A stretch of 64,000 bases of DNA from Bacillus glycinifermentans (lineage in GTDB: Bacteria > Bacillota > Bacilli > Bacillales > Bacillaceae), in the NCBI RefSeq assembly GCF_001042475.2, contig NZ_LECW02000022.1, positions 162,329 through 226,328 of the forward strand, read 5' to 3'. Both the position numbers and the translations under genes were made by a program. The notes under the pieces were generated by a model. The model did not search any database. It was not told the origin of the DNA and saw only the letters and a program-made list of their open reading frames with translations. Shown piece by piece: positions 37,053 to 45,561 of this stretch; the stretch's first letter is position 1; every line of letters begins with the position of its first letter.

Positions 37053-37080
37053 GAAAACCCCGGCCGCCGCCGGGGTTTTC
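37053..37080. terminator. Shared terminator
   Basis: AAAACCCCGGC/GCCGGGGTTTT, nearly perfect, between the gene ending at 37032 and the convergent dedA-like gene. Confidence 0.88.
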
Positions 37081-37081
37081 A

Positions 37082-37669
37082 TTATTTTTTACGCAGCTTT
37101 TTGAATCCGAAATATAAAATGATTAATGCTGCTGCGCCAAACATGATCGGCGTCGTATACGTTTTGGCCACATTTTCGACATGATCCCAACGGCTTCCAA
37201 GCTGTATCCCGAGATAAACAAATAAAATCGACCACGGGATGATCGCGAGTACGGTCAAGCCGACGAATTTCAAAAGCGGCATTTTGGCGATGCCCGCCGG
37301 AATGGAGATGGCATGGCGGACCACCGGGATAAAGCGGGCAGAAAACACAACTCCGGCTCCGTATTTCTCGAACCATTTTTCCGCCGTTTCGATGTGATGT
37401 TTTTGGATCAATAAGTATTTTCCGTATTTATATAAAAACGGACGTCCGCCGTAATAACCGATCCAGTACAGAAACATCTGGGCGATCGTTCCGCCGATGA
37501 CGCCTGCGATGATGGCTCCGGTAAATGTGATGGAGCCGTTTGATACCATATACCCCCCGTATGCCAGCACGATTTCGCTCGGGATGATTTCAATCATTAA
37601 ACCAATCGCTATCCCGAGGTAGCCGAGATCGGTCAGCCACATTAAAATGTCGTTCACTATGCTTCCCAT
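37082..37669 (-). CDS. DedA-family membrane protein
   Basis: 195 residues with about five hydrophobic helices. Hallmarks: EIIPSEIVLAYGGYMVSNG near 27, YWIGYYGGRPFLYKYGKY near 68, then FSARFIPVVRHAISIPAGIAKM near 110, the conserved DedA motif. Members act as phospholipid (undecaprenyl-phosphate or PE) flippases. B. subtilis has several (ykoX, yngC, ybfM); which it matches cannot be decided. Last gene in the minus-strand block after galE. Confidence 0.88.
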   Translation of the reverse strand: MGSIVNDILMWLTDLGYLGIAIGLMIEIIPSEIVLAYGGYMVSNGSITFTGAIIAGVIGGTIAQMFLYWIGYYGGRPFLYKYGKYLLIQKHHIETAEKWFEKYGAGVVFSARFIPVVRHAISIPAGIAKMPLLKFVGLTVLAIIPWSILFVYLGIQLGSRWDHVENVAKTYTTPIMFGAAALIILYFGFKKLRKK

Positions 37670-37763
37670 TTTCGTTTTTTCACCCTGCCTTTACGATTCA
37701 TCAGCCGAACTTTTGAAATAACGGCAGGGACTCCTGCCGTTTGCGACGGGAAACAAGCGAATG

Positions 37764-38750
37764 TCAAAACCCGCTTGGATGCGTCGTATGCCACGCCCAC
37801 GCGCTTTGAATAATGGTTTGTAAATCGCTGTATTTCGGCTTCCATCCGGTATGCTCCTGAAGCGCCCTGCTGTCCGCCACAAGCACCGGCGGATCGCCCG
37901 CTCTGCGCTTGTCCGTTTGCTTTGGTATGTTTCGTTCCGTGATCGTTTCAGATGTTTCAATCATTTCTTTCACGGAATGTCCGGCCCCTGTCCCTACATT
38001 ATAAACATTTTGCACCAGTCTGTCTTCATACAGGGCACCTAATGCCGACAAATGAGCCGCGGCCAGATCGAGAACGTGTATATAATCCCTGATGCAAGTT
38101 CCGTCAGGCGTCGGGTAATCGTCTCCAAAGATTGAGATTTTTTCCCTGCGGCCCAATGCCGTCTGCAGAATGAGAGGAATGAGGTGGCTTTCTGGATTGT
38201 GGTCTTCGCCGATGATTCCGTCCAGAGCTGCGCCGGCCGCATTGAAATAGCGAAGAGCTGCCCACTTGACATTATGCCTTTTTCCGACCCAGTGCAAATA
38301 TTTTTCGATCATCAGCTTCGATTCGCCGTAAGGGTTAACCGGTTCAAGCGGGGCGGTTTCCCGAATCGGCTTGTCCCCTGTGATGCCGTAGACGGCTGCT
38401 GTCGATGAAAACACGATGTGCTTAACGCCTTCCTGTATGATCGTTTCAAAGAATGAACAAGATTTGATCGTGTTTTCCCTGAAGTAGAGTTCGGGTTTTT
38501 CGATCGATTCAGATACGAGGCTTTTCGCCGCAAAATGGATAACGGCATCGATGTTGTGCTTTCGGATGATCGATTTGACCAGGCCGCAGTCGCTGATATC
38601 GCCCTCGTAAAAGTGAGGAGTATGGACGGCTTCCCGGTGTCCCGTGGACAGGTTATCGAGGACGACAGCCGTGATGTTGCGATTTTTCAATTCAAGGACG
38701 GTATGGCTTCCGATATATCCGGCTCCTCCGGTCACGAGCACTGATTTCAT
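37764..38750 (-). CDS. galE: UDP-glucose 4-epimerase
   Basis: Interconverts UDP-glucose and UDP-galactose for surface polysaccharides or teichoic acid sugars. 328 residues. NAD-binding GGAGYIGSH (8-16), FAAKSLVSESIEKP near 74, the catalytic Ser-Tyr-x3-Lys pair STAAVYG / YGESK near 113-147, and RYFNAAGA near 165. ATG overlaps the stop of the broken galU-like gene (ATGA). A second galE elsewhere in the genome is likely; this one belongs to the gtrA-galU-galE cluster. Confidence 0.93.
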   Translation of the reverse strand: MKSVLVTGGAGYIGSHTVLELKNRNITAVVLDNLSTGHREAVHTPHFYEGDISDCGLVKSIIRKHNIDAVIHFAAKSLVSESIEKPELYFRENTIKSCSFFETIIQEGVKHIVFSSTAAVYGITGDKPIRETAPLEPVNPYGESKLMIEKYLHWVGKRHNVKWAALRYFNAAGAALDGIIGEDHNPESHLIPLILQTALGRREKISIFGDDYPTPDGTCIRDYIHVLDLAAAHLSALGALYEDRLVQNVYNVGTGAGHSVKEMIETSETITERNIPKQTDKRRAGDPPVLVADSRALQEHTGWKPKYSDLQTIIQSAWAWHTTHPSGF

Positions 38751-39637
38751 TGTAAAGCTCCTTTCTGCGTTTCTTTCATAAGGACATTCTCGAGATAAGT
38801 TAACCGTTTTGGCCGCAGTTCGTCCCGCATGAGCCCGATTTCCATGCTTGCTTTAAAACACCGAGTTTGTCGCCGATATCGAATCTGCTGTCTTCCAATT
38901 GACGGGCATAAATGCTCCGCTCCCGGCAAATCGTCCTTCATGCGTCTGTCAGCTGTATTTCATTTCCCGCGCCTTTTGGGATCCGCTCAAGGACCCGGAA
39001 GATGGAAGGCTCCAAAACATAGCGGCCCATGACGGCGATATTCGAAGGTGCCTGCCGGACATCCGGTTTTTCCACCAAATCTTCAATGTCATATACTTTA
39101 TTTTTTTGCGTGGATGTCTGAATGATCCCGTATTTCGAGACATCGGCCGCGTCGACAGTCTGAACGCCGATGACTGTTGTTTTGTATTCCTGATAGACGT
39201 CGATCCTGCTGCAATGCCGGTTTTTCCGATACCATGATGTCGTCGCCGAGCAGGACGGCAAACGGTTCATCACCGATGAAATGCCGTGCCGACAGCACCG
39301 CGTGTCCGAGTCCGAGGGGCTCTTTTTGACGGATATAATGGATGTTGGCCATATCGGCAATCGTCTGAATTTCTTTCAGCAGTTCGTGTTTTCCCTTGCT
39401 TTGCAGATTTTGTTCAAGCTCGACAGACCGGTCAAAATGGTCTTCGATCGAGCGTTTGTTTCTCCCTGTGATAATCAAAATATCCTCTATGCCGGACTGG
39501 ACGGCTTCCTCCACGATGTATTGGATGGCCGGTTTATCGACGATCGGCAGCATCTCCTTAGGCTGCGCTTTTGTCGCCGGCAAAAATCTTATTCCTCATC
39601 CAGCAGCGGGAATGCCGGCTTTTTTTATTTTCATCAT
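38747..39637 (-). pseudogene. UTP-glucose-1-phosphate uridylyltransferase (GalU/YtdA-like), multiply disrupted
   Basis: Starts at ATG 39637 (TAGGAGTG upstream) as MMKIKKAGIPAAG and then hits TGA where the nucleotide-binding G-L-G-T-R-F should be. Reading continues as [31 protein letters not shown] (also T-to-I in that motif), shifts frame after SEKPALQQ (near 39219), continues [24 protein letters not shown] to EIQLTDA, meets another stop/shift near 38937, and shifts once more at a short A run before ASMEIGLMRDELRPKRL. At least four lesions, so no functional enzyme is expected. Flanking gtrA and galE are intact. Confidence 0.88.
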
Positions 39638-39662
39638 TATTCACTCCTATACATTTGTATTC

Positions 39663-40055
39663 TTATGAATCTATTTCCGGCTCCTGAAACACCCAAAGGC
39701 GGTTCCCGATAAAATTGATCACCATTCCTCCGACCGTTGCGGTCACTTTGCTGGAAACGAGGGACAGGCCCGCTTTTTGAAGGCCGTACAGCAGCAGAAA
39801 GGTGATTCCTGAAGCTGCCAGGTTGATGATGAGGAAGCGGATGATCTCCTGCCCGCGGACTTTTTCTTTTACCCGAAATGTCCACGTCCGATTCCAGATA
39901 TAGCTGTTTAAGATGCCGGCCGTATATGAACAAACCTGTGCAAGCAGGTAGGGGACGTTCAGCGCCGTAAGCAGGAAAAATACTCCGAAATCTATGAGCG
40001 TGTTTCCGACTCCGACCGTACCGAAACGCAGCAATGTGACGAGTTTCTTTTTCAT
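39663..40055 (-). CDS. GtrA-family membrane protein
   Basis: 130 residues, four hydrophobic helices, with the GtrA features FGTVGVGNTLIDFGVFFLL and SYTAGILNSYIWNRTWTF and the end VINFIGNRLWVFQ. GtrA proteins are thought to move lipid-linked sugars across the membrane or assist glycosyl transfer onto surface polymers. First gene of a minus-strand gtrA-galU(broken)-galE group. Start ATG 40055; the RBS is weak (GAGG-like). Confidence 0.85.
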   Translation of the reverse strand: MKKKLVTLLRFGTVGVGNTLIDFGVFFLLTALNVPYLLAQVCSYTAGILNSYIWNRTWTFRVKEKVRGQEIIRFLIINLAASGITFLLLYGLQKAGLSLVSSKVTATVGGMVINFIGNRLWVFQEPEIDS

Positions 40056-40202
40056 AACGGCATTCGATGTTTACCTCCCAACCGAAGAAACGGGCTGTTT
40101 TTAGGCCGTTTCTAAAACTTACAAATAACCTTAAATGATAATGTTGAATAAACGTTAAACAAAAGATGAACAAACTATGAAAAATGGGGAGAGGAGAAAA
40201 GA

Positions 40203-40236
40203 AAAAACCGCTCCATCTCGGATGGAACGGTTCTTT
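40203..40236 (-). terminator. Terminator of yjcG-yjcF
   Basis: AACCGTTCCATC/GATGGAGCGGTT on the minus strand followed by TTTTTT. Confidence 0.8.
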
Positions 40237-40255
40237 AATATAGCGTGCCCGGCGC

Positions 40256-40684
40256 TTACAGAGGCTGGCCTTTAACCATTTTGACGTGCGGAATATTCGC
40301 GTCTAAAAATTCTCCGGAAACGACACGGTAGCCGTGTTTTTCGTAAAAAGGAACGGCTTGTGTCTGGGCGTTCAGCATAAATTGGGAGGCGCCGAGCTTT
40401 TTCGCTTCGTTTTCGAGCGCCTCCATAATCAGGTTGCCGACGCCCGAAGAGCGGTAGTTTTGCAAGACGCAGATTCTTTCAAGCTTTCCATAGCCGTCGA
40501 CGATGCGAAGGCGGCCGGCACCGATCGGCGCTTTTCCGTCATAGATGACGAGATGTGAAGATTCCTGATCAAGATGATCCATTTCTTCTTCAGGTGATAC
40601 GTTTTGTTCTTTGATAAATACTTCCGTTCGAACGAAAAAAGCGTCTTTTAGCTGCTGATCATTCTTGACGATGACAGATTCCAA
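40256..40684 (-). CDS. yjcF: GNAT-family acetyltransferase YjcF
   Basis: 142 residues. The GNAT acetyl-CoA loop is CVLQNYRSSGVGNLIMEALENEA near residue 73, followed by NAQTQAVPFYEKHGYRVVSGEF, a common fingerprint of the ElaA-like subgroup. The N-terminal VRTEVFIKEQNVSPEEEMD is also typical. Substrate unknown. It lies 9 nt after yjcG and probably shares its transcript. Confidence 0.88.
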   Translation of the reverse strand: MESVIVKNDQQLKDAFFVRTEVFIKEQNVSPEEEMDHLDQESSHLVIYDGKAPIGAGRLRIVDGYGKLERICVLQNYRSSGVGNLIMEALENEAKKLGASQFMLNAQTQAVPFYEKHGYRVVSGEFLDANIPHVKMVKGQPL

Positions 40685-40693
40685 TTGTTTTCT

Positions 40694-41203
40694 TCACACT
40701 CCTAAAATAAATGTTTCATAGACGGTCCAAGAGCCGTTATCCAACTGATAAAGCAGGTGAAAGCGGTCGATGACTTCTTCATGGGCCGCGTCTTGCATCT
40801 TAAGCGTTCCAAGCACATCGGAATGCTCGTCATCGGAAAGGTTTTGGGCAATCGTCACATGGGGAACAAACGCATACTCCGGCTTGCCTTCCAAAACGCC
40901 GCTGTACATTTTTTCGTGCAGCTCCGTTAATTCCCGTGTCGGTTCCGCTTTCATATAAATCACATTATGAACCGGGGCAAAAGAGCTGAACTTTGTAATT
41001 TTCAGCGTGACCGGCGCCATCTCTTTTGAAAGCTCCCTCAGGTGTGCAACGACTTTGCCGATGTCTTCTTCAGATGATTCAAACGGCGCTCTTAATGTGA
41101 GATGAGGCGGGATTAAGGCGTAATTCGGATCATAGCGTTTCCGGTAGGAATTTGCAATGTCCTGAAGTTTTTTTGATGGAAATAACACAATACCGTATTT
41201 CAT
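40694..41203 (-). CDS. yjcG: 2H-phosphoesterase (LigT-like) YjcG
   Basis: 169 residues with two H-x-T/S-x motifs, [10 protein letters not shown] near residue 34 and [11 protein letters not shown] near 117, that form the paired-histidine active site of 2H phosphoesterases (2'-5' RNA ligase / cyclic phosphodiesterase superfamily). The B. subtilis homologue's substrate is not known to me. RBS GGAGGGAAC. First gene of yjcG-yjcF. Confidence 0.9.
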   Translation of the reverse strand: MKYGIVLFPSKKLQDIANSYRKRYDPNYALIPPHLTLRAPFESSEEDIGKVVAHLRELSKEMAPVTLKITKFSSFAPVHNVIYMKAEPTRELTELHEKMYSGVLEGKPEYAFVPHVTIAQNLSDDEHSDVLGTLKMQDAAHEEVIDRFHLLYQLDNGSWTVYETFILGV

Positions 41204-41268
41204 TTTGTTCCCTCCTTAGACAATTTGTATGGTCTTAGTATAACAAAGATAGGCTTTTATTCGGAGAG

Positions 41269-41991
41269 CTAGAGCATTTTTTTTAAAGCGGGTGTGATTA
41301 AAGGCTGCCAGTATGTCCATTTATGGTCTCCGTCGAATGCTTCAAAGTGATAGTTCGTGTTCTTTTTTTGAAGCAGTTCTTTCAGCTGTTCATTAGGACC
41401 CGTGAAATCGAGTATCTGGTCGTCCGTCGTTTTGACCTCGGTCTCTTTTATGCCGATTTGATGATAGATCGAAATGAGCTGCAGGGAATCGGCGTCCGCA
41501 ACTTTTTCAAGCACATGATTGTCGACGTAAGGTGACTGCATGATGACGTTTCCAAACATATTCGGATACTCGAGAGCTGTCATGAGGGAGACCGTCGCCC
41601 CGAGGGAATCTCCGATCAGCGTCCTGCCCGATCCGACTTGATATGTCGGATACTCGCGGTCTGTGAAAGGAACCAGCTCATGAGCCAAAAAGCGTTTATA
41701 AGCTTCAAATTTCGTTCCCTCCGGATGGTATGTACGCCTTCTTTCCTGCACGTTTTTGTAAGGGACGCCGATCACGATGCACCGTTCGATCTCGCCGTTT
41801 TTTATCAGCTCTTCGATCTGCCGGCTGATGCGTCCGAGCCGGAAATAGTCGTGACCATCCTGGGCGATGATAACGTGATATTTGTAGAGCGGGGAATAGC
41901 TGGCTGGCAAATAAACCAAAAGCTCCATTTCTTCGCCAAGCTCTTCCGAAAAAAGCGTTTTTTCCTGAATGACTCCTGTTTTTATGGCCAA
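41269..41991 (-). CDS. yjcH: Esterase-D-like alpha/beta hydrolase YjcH
   Basis: 240 residues from TTG 41991, chosen for GGAGGAG just upstream and the start MAIKTGVIQEKTLFSEEL; the open frame extends 17 codons further. The catalytic serine lies in IGDSLGATVSLM near residue 117 (G-x-S-x-G), with a Tyr/His-rich end DGDHKWTYWQPLITPAL supplying the histidine. The family covers enterobactin esterase-like and S-formylglutathione hydrolase-like proteins; the substrate is unknown. Confidence 0.88.
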   Translation of the reverse strand: MAIKTGVIQEKTLFSEELGEEMELLVYLPASYSPLYKYHVIIAQDGHDYFRLGRISRQIEELIKNGEIERCIVIGVPYKNVQERRRTYHPEGTKFEAYKRFLAHELVPFTDREYPTYQVGSGRTLIGDSLGATVSLMTALEYPNMFGNVIMQSPYVDNHVLEKVADADSLQLISIYHQIGIKETEVKTTDDQILDFTGPNEQLKELLQKKNTNYHFEAFDGDHKWTYWQPLITPALKKML

Positions 41992-42189
41992 GATGAACTC
42001 CTCCAAAAAGTAGGTTGTTAACGTTTCCATACATTGTAACACGAATGGCGCGAAAATTCTCTTTATAAGCGTCTTTTTCGGCAGGTTCCAATCGGTCTGG
42101 ATCTGCTCAGCATAAAGAATTGAAAAAGACTATTGAAAATTCTCCTGAATTGGGGTAAAGTAAAGAACAATCAGAAAATTAAACACATT

Positions 42190-42303
42190 CTTATCACGAG
42201 AGGTGGAGGGACTGGCCCTTTGAAACCTCAGCAACCTGTTGCACTTGACCATGTCAGTGCACCAAGGTGCTAAATCCAGCAAGCGTTATGCTTGGAAGAT
42301 AAG
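42190..42303 (+). promoter_or_regulatory. SAM-I riboswitch (S-box) of metIC
   Basis: In order: CTTATCACGAGAGGTGGAGGGA, the GCCC-TTTGAAACCTCAGCAACC core, a variable stem, GGTGCTAAATCCAGCAAG and the closing GGAAGATAAG. These are the conserved S-box elements. A terminator (42316-42350) follows. High SAM should end transcription ahead of metI. Confidence 0.96.
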
Positions 42304-42315
42304 AAGAAGCGAATA

Positions 42316-42350
42316 ATACCCCTTCTTCTTATGAAGAAGGGGTTTTTACT
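42316..42350 (+). terminator. S-box expression-platform terminator
   Basis: ACCCCTTCTTC/GAAGAAGGGGT with TTTTT, between aptamer and metI. Confidence 0.9.
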
Positions 42351-42369
42351 TTTTAAAGGATGGTGTCAT

Positions 42370-43488
42370 ATGACTGAACATGTACAAACAACACTGGCGC
42401 AAATCGGAAACCGCAGTGATGAAATAACAGGAACCGTCAATCCTCCGGTTTATTTCTCCTCCGCTTACAGGCACAGAGGAATCGGAGAATCCACGGGGTT
42501 TGACTATATTCGTACGAAAAATCCGACAAGACAACTCGTCGAAGACGCGATCGCGAAGCTTGAGGGAGGGACGCGCGGATTTGCGTTCAGCTCCGGCATG
42601 TCCGCCATTCAGACGATTATGGCGCTGTTTCAAAGCGGAGACGAACTGATCGTTTCCTCGGATTTGTACGGCGGGACGTACCGCCTGTTTGAAAACGAAT
42701 GGAAAAAATACGGGCTGCGCTTTTTGTACGATGATTTTTCAGAAGAAGACTGTATCAAGTCAAAAATTACGGAAAATACAAAGGCCCTTTTTGTAGAAAC
42801 TCCGACAAATCCGTTAATGCAGGAAACCGATATCAAAAAAGTCGCGAAAATTGCCAAGGAGCACGACTTGCTGCTGATTGTCGACAATACGTTTTACACC
42901 CCGGTTTTGCAGCGGCCGCTTGAGCTAGGCGCTGATCTTGTCATTCACAGTGCGACAAAGTACCTTGGCGGCCACAACGACCTTTTGGCAGGGCTCGTCG
43001 TCGCGAAAGGAGAAGAGCTGTCAGAGGAAATGTTTCAGCATCAAAACGCGATCGGCGCGGTTTTGTCACCGTTTGATTCGTGGCTCTTGATGAGAGGCAT
43101 GAAAACGCTCGCTCTCAGAATGAAGCAGCACGAGGAAAACGCCCGGGAGCTCGCTTCATTTTTAGAGAAGCAGGAAGAGGTGGCAGACGTTCTTTACCCG
43201 GGAAGGGGCGGCATGCTATCATTCCGCGTTCAAAAGGAAGAATGGGTCAACCCGTTTCTGAAAAGCTTACAAACGATTTGCTTTGCCGAAAGCCTTGGCG
43301 GGGTGGAAAGCTTTATCACGTATCCGGCGACGCAGACCCACATGGATATCCCGGAGGATATCCGGATCGCCGGCGGCGTCTGCAACAGGCTGCTGCGCTT
43401 TTCCGTCGGAATCGAACACGTATCCGACTTGAAGCATGACCTGAAGCAGGCATTGCAAAAAGTAAAAGAGGAGGCGGTGCAGGCATGA
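42370..43488 (+). CDS. metI: Cystathionine gamma-synthase / O-acetylhomoserine thiolyase MetI
   Basis: A PLP enzyme joining O-acetylhomoserine with cysteine (or sulfide) in methionine synthesis. ATG 42370 gives 372 aa; the frame is open upstream into the riboswitch but ATG with AAAGGATGG fits. The PLP lysine is in VIHSATKYLGGHNDLLAG near residue 198; FAFSSGMSAIQTIMAL near 75 and the C-terminal SVGIEHVSDLKHDL are standard for the Cys/Met-metabolism family. It overlaps metC by 4 nt. Confidence 0.95.
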   Translation: MTEHVQTTLAQIGNRSDEITGTVNPPVYFSSAYRHRGIGESTGFDYIRTKNPTRQLVEDAIAKLEGGTRGFAFSSGMSAIQTIMALFQSGDELIVSSDLYGGTYRLFENEWKKYGLRFLYDDFSEEDCIKSKITENTKALFVETPTNPLMQETDIKKVAKIAKEHDLLLIVDNTFYTPVLQRPLELGADLVIHSATKYLGGHNDLLAGLVVAKGEELSEEMFQHQNAIGAVLSPFDSWLLMRGMKTLALRMKQHEENARELASFLEKQEEVADVLYPGRGGMLSFRVQKEEWVNPFLKSLQTICFAESLGGVESFITYPATQTHMDIPEDIRIAGGVCNRLLRFSVGIEHVSDLKHDLKQALQKVKEEAVQA

Positions 43489-44663
43489 CTCACCGTAACT
43501 GGACGCTTGAAACAAAACTCGTACACAACCAGGCGAAAACGGATGCGGCGACCGGAGCCGTCAGCGTGCCGATCCAGCATGCATCGACCTTTCACCAGGC
43601 GTCTTTTGACCGGTTTGGCGAATACGATTACAGCCGTTCCGGCACCCCGACGAGAAAAGCGCTTGAAGATGCGATCGCAGAGCTTGAAGGCGGGACGCGA
43701 GGCTTTGCTTTTTCTTCGGGAATGGCCGCCATCTCTACCGCCTTTTTGCTTTTGTCAAAAGGGGATCACGTTCTTGTCACAAAAGATGTGTACGGGGGCA
43801 CATACCGGATGATTACAGAGGTGATGAGCCGCTTCGGAATTGAGCATACATTCGTCGATATGACCGATCTGAATGAAATTGCCTTAAACATCAAGGAAAA
43901 CACAAAAGTCATCTACCTTGAAACGCCTTCAAACCCGACGCTCGGGATTACGGATATCAGAGGCGTCGTCAAGCTTGCCAAAGCGCACGGCTGCCTGACA
44001 TTCCTTGACAACACGTTCATGACCCCGGCGCTTCAGCGGCCGCTTGAGCTTGGGGTTGATGTCGTGCTGCACAGCGCGACAAAATTTTTAAGCGGGCACA
44101 GCGACGTCTTATCAGGGCTTGCCGTCGTCAAGGACAAAAAACTCGGCGAAACGCTTTATAAGCTGCAAAATTCGTTCGGAGCTGTTCTCGGCGTCCAGGA
44201 CTGCTGGCTCGTGCTCAGGGGATTAAAAACGCTCCAAGTCCGCCTTGAAAAAGCAAGCAGAACGGCCCAGCAGCTTGCCGAATTTTTTGAGAAACATCCG
44301 GCTGTCAAGCGGGTGTATTATCCCGGACTTTCTTCACATCCGGGCGCCTCTGTGCATAAGCACCAGTCAAACGGCGCAGGGGCGGTGCTCTCCTTTGAAC
44401 TCGAGAATGCCGCAGCCGTCAAAACACTTGTCGAACATGTCACGCTCCCGGTCTTCGCCGTCAGCTTGGGCGCAGTCGAGTCGATTCTTTCGTATCCTGC
44501 GAAAATGTCGCATGCCGCAATGCCGAAAGAAGAGCGGGAAAAACGGGGGATTACCGACGGTCTTTTAAGGCTCAGCGTCGGCGTGGAACACGCGGACGAC
44601 TTACAGGCGGATTTTGCTCACGCCTTGCAAGCCGTATCAGGTACGCTCGCCCATTCGTCATAG
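43485..44663 (+). CDS. metC: Cystathionine beta-lyase MetC
   Basis: Splits cystathionine to homocysteine, pyruvate and ammonia, the step after MetI. 392 aa, PLP-lysine in VVLHSATKFLSGHSDVLSG near residue 196, SSGMAAISTAFLLL near 78, SVGVEHADDLQADF at the end. ATG overlaps the metI TGA. It is strongly similar to MetI in this window (same fold, about the same motifs), reflecting old duplication. Its control is the upstream S-box. Confidence 0.95.
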   Translation: MTHRNWTLETKLVHNQAKTDAATGAVSVPIQHASTFHQASFDRFGEYDYSRSGTPTRKALEDAIAELEGGTRGFAFSSGMAAISTAFLLLSKGDHVLVTKDVYGGTYRMITEVMSRFGIEHTFVDMTDLNEIALNIKENTKVIYLETPSNPTLGITDIRGVVKLAKAHGCLTFLDNTFMTPALQRPLELGVDVVLHSATKFLSGHSDVLSGLAVVKDKKLGETLYKLQNSFGAVLGVQDCWLVLRGLKTLQVRLEKASRTAQQLAEFFEKHPAVKRVYYPGLSSHPGASVHKHQSNGAGAVLSFELENAAAVKTLVEHVTLPVFAVSLGAVESILSYPAKMSHAAMPKEEREKRGITDGLLRLSVGVEHADDLQADFAHALQAVSGTLAHSS

Positions 44664-44668
44664 CTTTG

Positions 44669-44697
44669 AAAGCCGGAGAAAAACCCCGGCTTCTTTG
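44669..44697 (+). terminator. metIC terminator
   Basis: AGCCGG/CCGGCT around AGAAAAACC, then TTCTTT. Confidence 0.6.
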
Positions 44698-44703
44698 CCG
44701 TTT

Positions 44704-45010
44704 TCAGAGGCCGGAAAATCGGTTTCCGATCAAGGTTCCGACATATTGTCGATGAGATAGCCGAACGCTCCGACAAGCATGATCGGATCGACAGCCTTTA
44801 GCGATCGCCATCGCCGTCGCTCTCGTCGGACCTCCGACCGATGCGTTGCAGGCTAACAGGATCTCTTCGAGCAGAAAACGGAGCACCTTGCCGGCGGCGA
44901 ATGAAACGAGTGAGATTCGTCATGGCAACGACAAAAACAAATCCCAAAAGGAGCGGGGCATTCATCAGAATGATCTGGAGACGGCGGCTGATCCATACAA
45001 AATAAACATT
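44704..45010 (-). pseudogene. yjcL: Relic of YjcL (DUF819 membrane protein), C-terminal part
   Basis: On the minus strand fragments in different frames line up with the end of a DUF819 protein: NAPLLLGFVFVVAMTNL, then VLRFLLEEILLACNASVGGPT, MAIAKG, a shifted DPIMLVGAFGYLI, and after another shift NYVGTLIGNRFSGL-stop. At least three shifts are needed and the upstream two thirds are absent. In B. subtilis yjcL lies at this place next to tRNA-Val, so this is the scar of the ancestral gene. Confidence 0.8.
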
Positions 45011-45093
45011 TTGAAAAAAGTAGTTGACGAAGCGATATAAACTGCATATAATAGAACTTGTCAGTAAGATAAATACCCAGTGAAACACATCAT

Positions 45094-45166
45094 GATTCCG
45101 TAGCTCAGCTGGGAGAGCGCTACCTTGACAGGGTAGAGGTCGCTGGTTCGAGCCCAGTCGGAATCA
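45094..45166 (+). tRNA. tRNA-Val (GAC)
   Basis: Folds as a full cloverleaf: acceptor GATTCCG/CGGAATC (45094-45100 / 45159-45165), D-arm GCTC..GAGC, anticodon stem CTACC/GGTAG with loop TTGACAG (anticodon GAC, 45127-45129), T-arm GCTGG-TTCGAGC-CCAGT. Discriminator A at 45166, no encoded CCA. It corresponds to the lone tRNA-Val beside yjcL in B. subtilis. The accessory region starts right after it. Confidence 0.95.
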
Positions 45167-45170
45167 TACG

Positions 45171-45205
45171 AATAACCCTTGCGCAGCAAGGGTTATTTTT
45201 TTTTC
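45171..45205 (+). terminator. tRNA-Val terminator
   Basis: AATAACCCTTGC/GCAAGGGTTATT followed by T8. Confidence 0.9.
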
Positions 45206-45262
45206 TGAAAAATAGATCAAAAAATTCAATTGTTGGCTTCAGCAGTTCCTCAGGTTAACATG

Positions 45263-45430
45263 TTAAAAGCCCTGAAGAGTATAAAAAAAGAAAATAAACA
45301 ATACAACAAATGTTACGACAATGACCACTTCTTTAGTATAGTTTTTGTCATTTTCCTGCTCTTGTCTCCGCTTTCTCACCTCCATCCTATACTTTTTTTG
45401 TATCTCTTTTTTCTTTTCATCTATTTTCAC
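45263..45430 (-). CDS. Small single-helix membrane protein
   Basis: 55 residues from GTG 45430 with an ideal AGGAGGGAG upstream. The first 35 residues are a charged coil (KIDEKKKEIQKKYRMEVRKRRQEQEND); the rest is a membrane helix, VVIVVTFVVLFIFFFYTL, ending QGF. Type II topology with a cytoplasmic basic head. Not recognised. Base composition is AT-rich compared with the core genes. It could be a phage or plasmid-type accessory protein. Confidence 0.55.
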   Translation of the reverse strand: MKIDEKKKEIQKKYRMEVRKRRQEQENDKNYTKEVVIVVTFVVLFIFFFYTLQGF

Positions 45431-45561
45431 GATTACTCCCTCCTGACTCATTCCAGTCGATCAATCCATAAATTCACCTTTTTACTCAATTCCCCTTCTG
45501 AATAACTGAATTAGAAATGAAAAAGTTATTTTTGTTCATATTCATTCGGGAGGTCGGATTG

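Noticed and set aside
42359..44663. metI-metC as a tandem duplication specific to this strain
   Set aside because: Both genes are ancient paralogues kept together in the B. subtilis group; not a novel event.
45147..45166. tRNA 3' end as a phage/ICE attachment site
   Set aside because: No second copy of this sequence and no integrase gene was noticed in the window, so an attL/attR pair is not claimed.
45230..45505. 91-codon plus-strand ORF after the tRNA
   Set aside because: It is the shadow of the minus-strand 55-residue membrane gene, which has the real RBS; the plus ORF is Leu/Phe/His-rich as expected of an antisense of a charged and hydrophobic gene.
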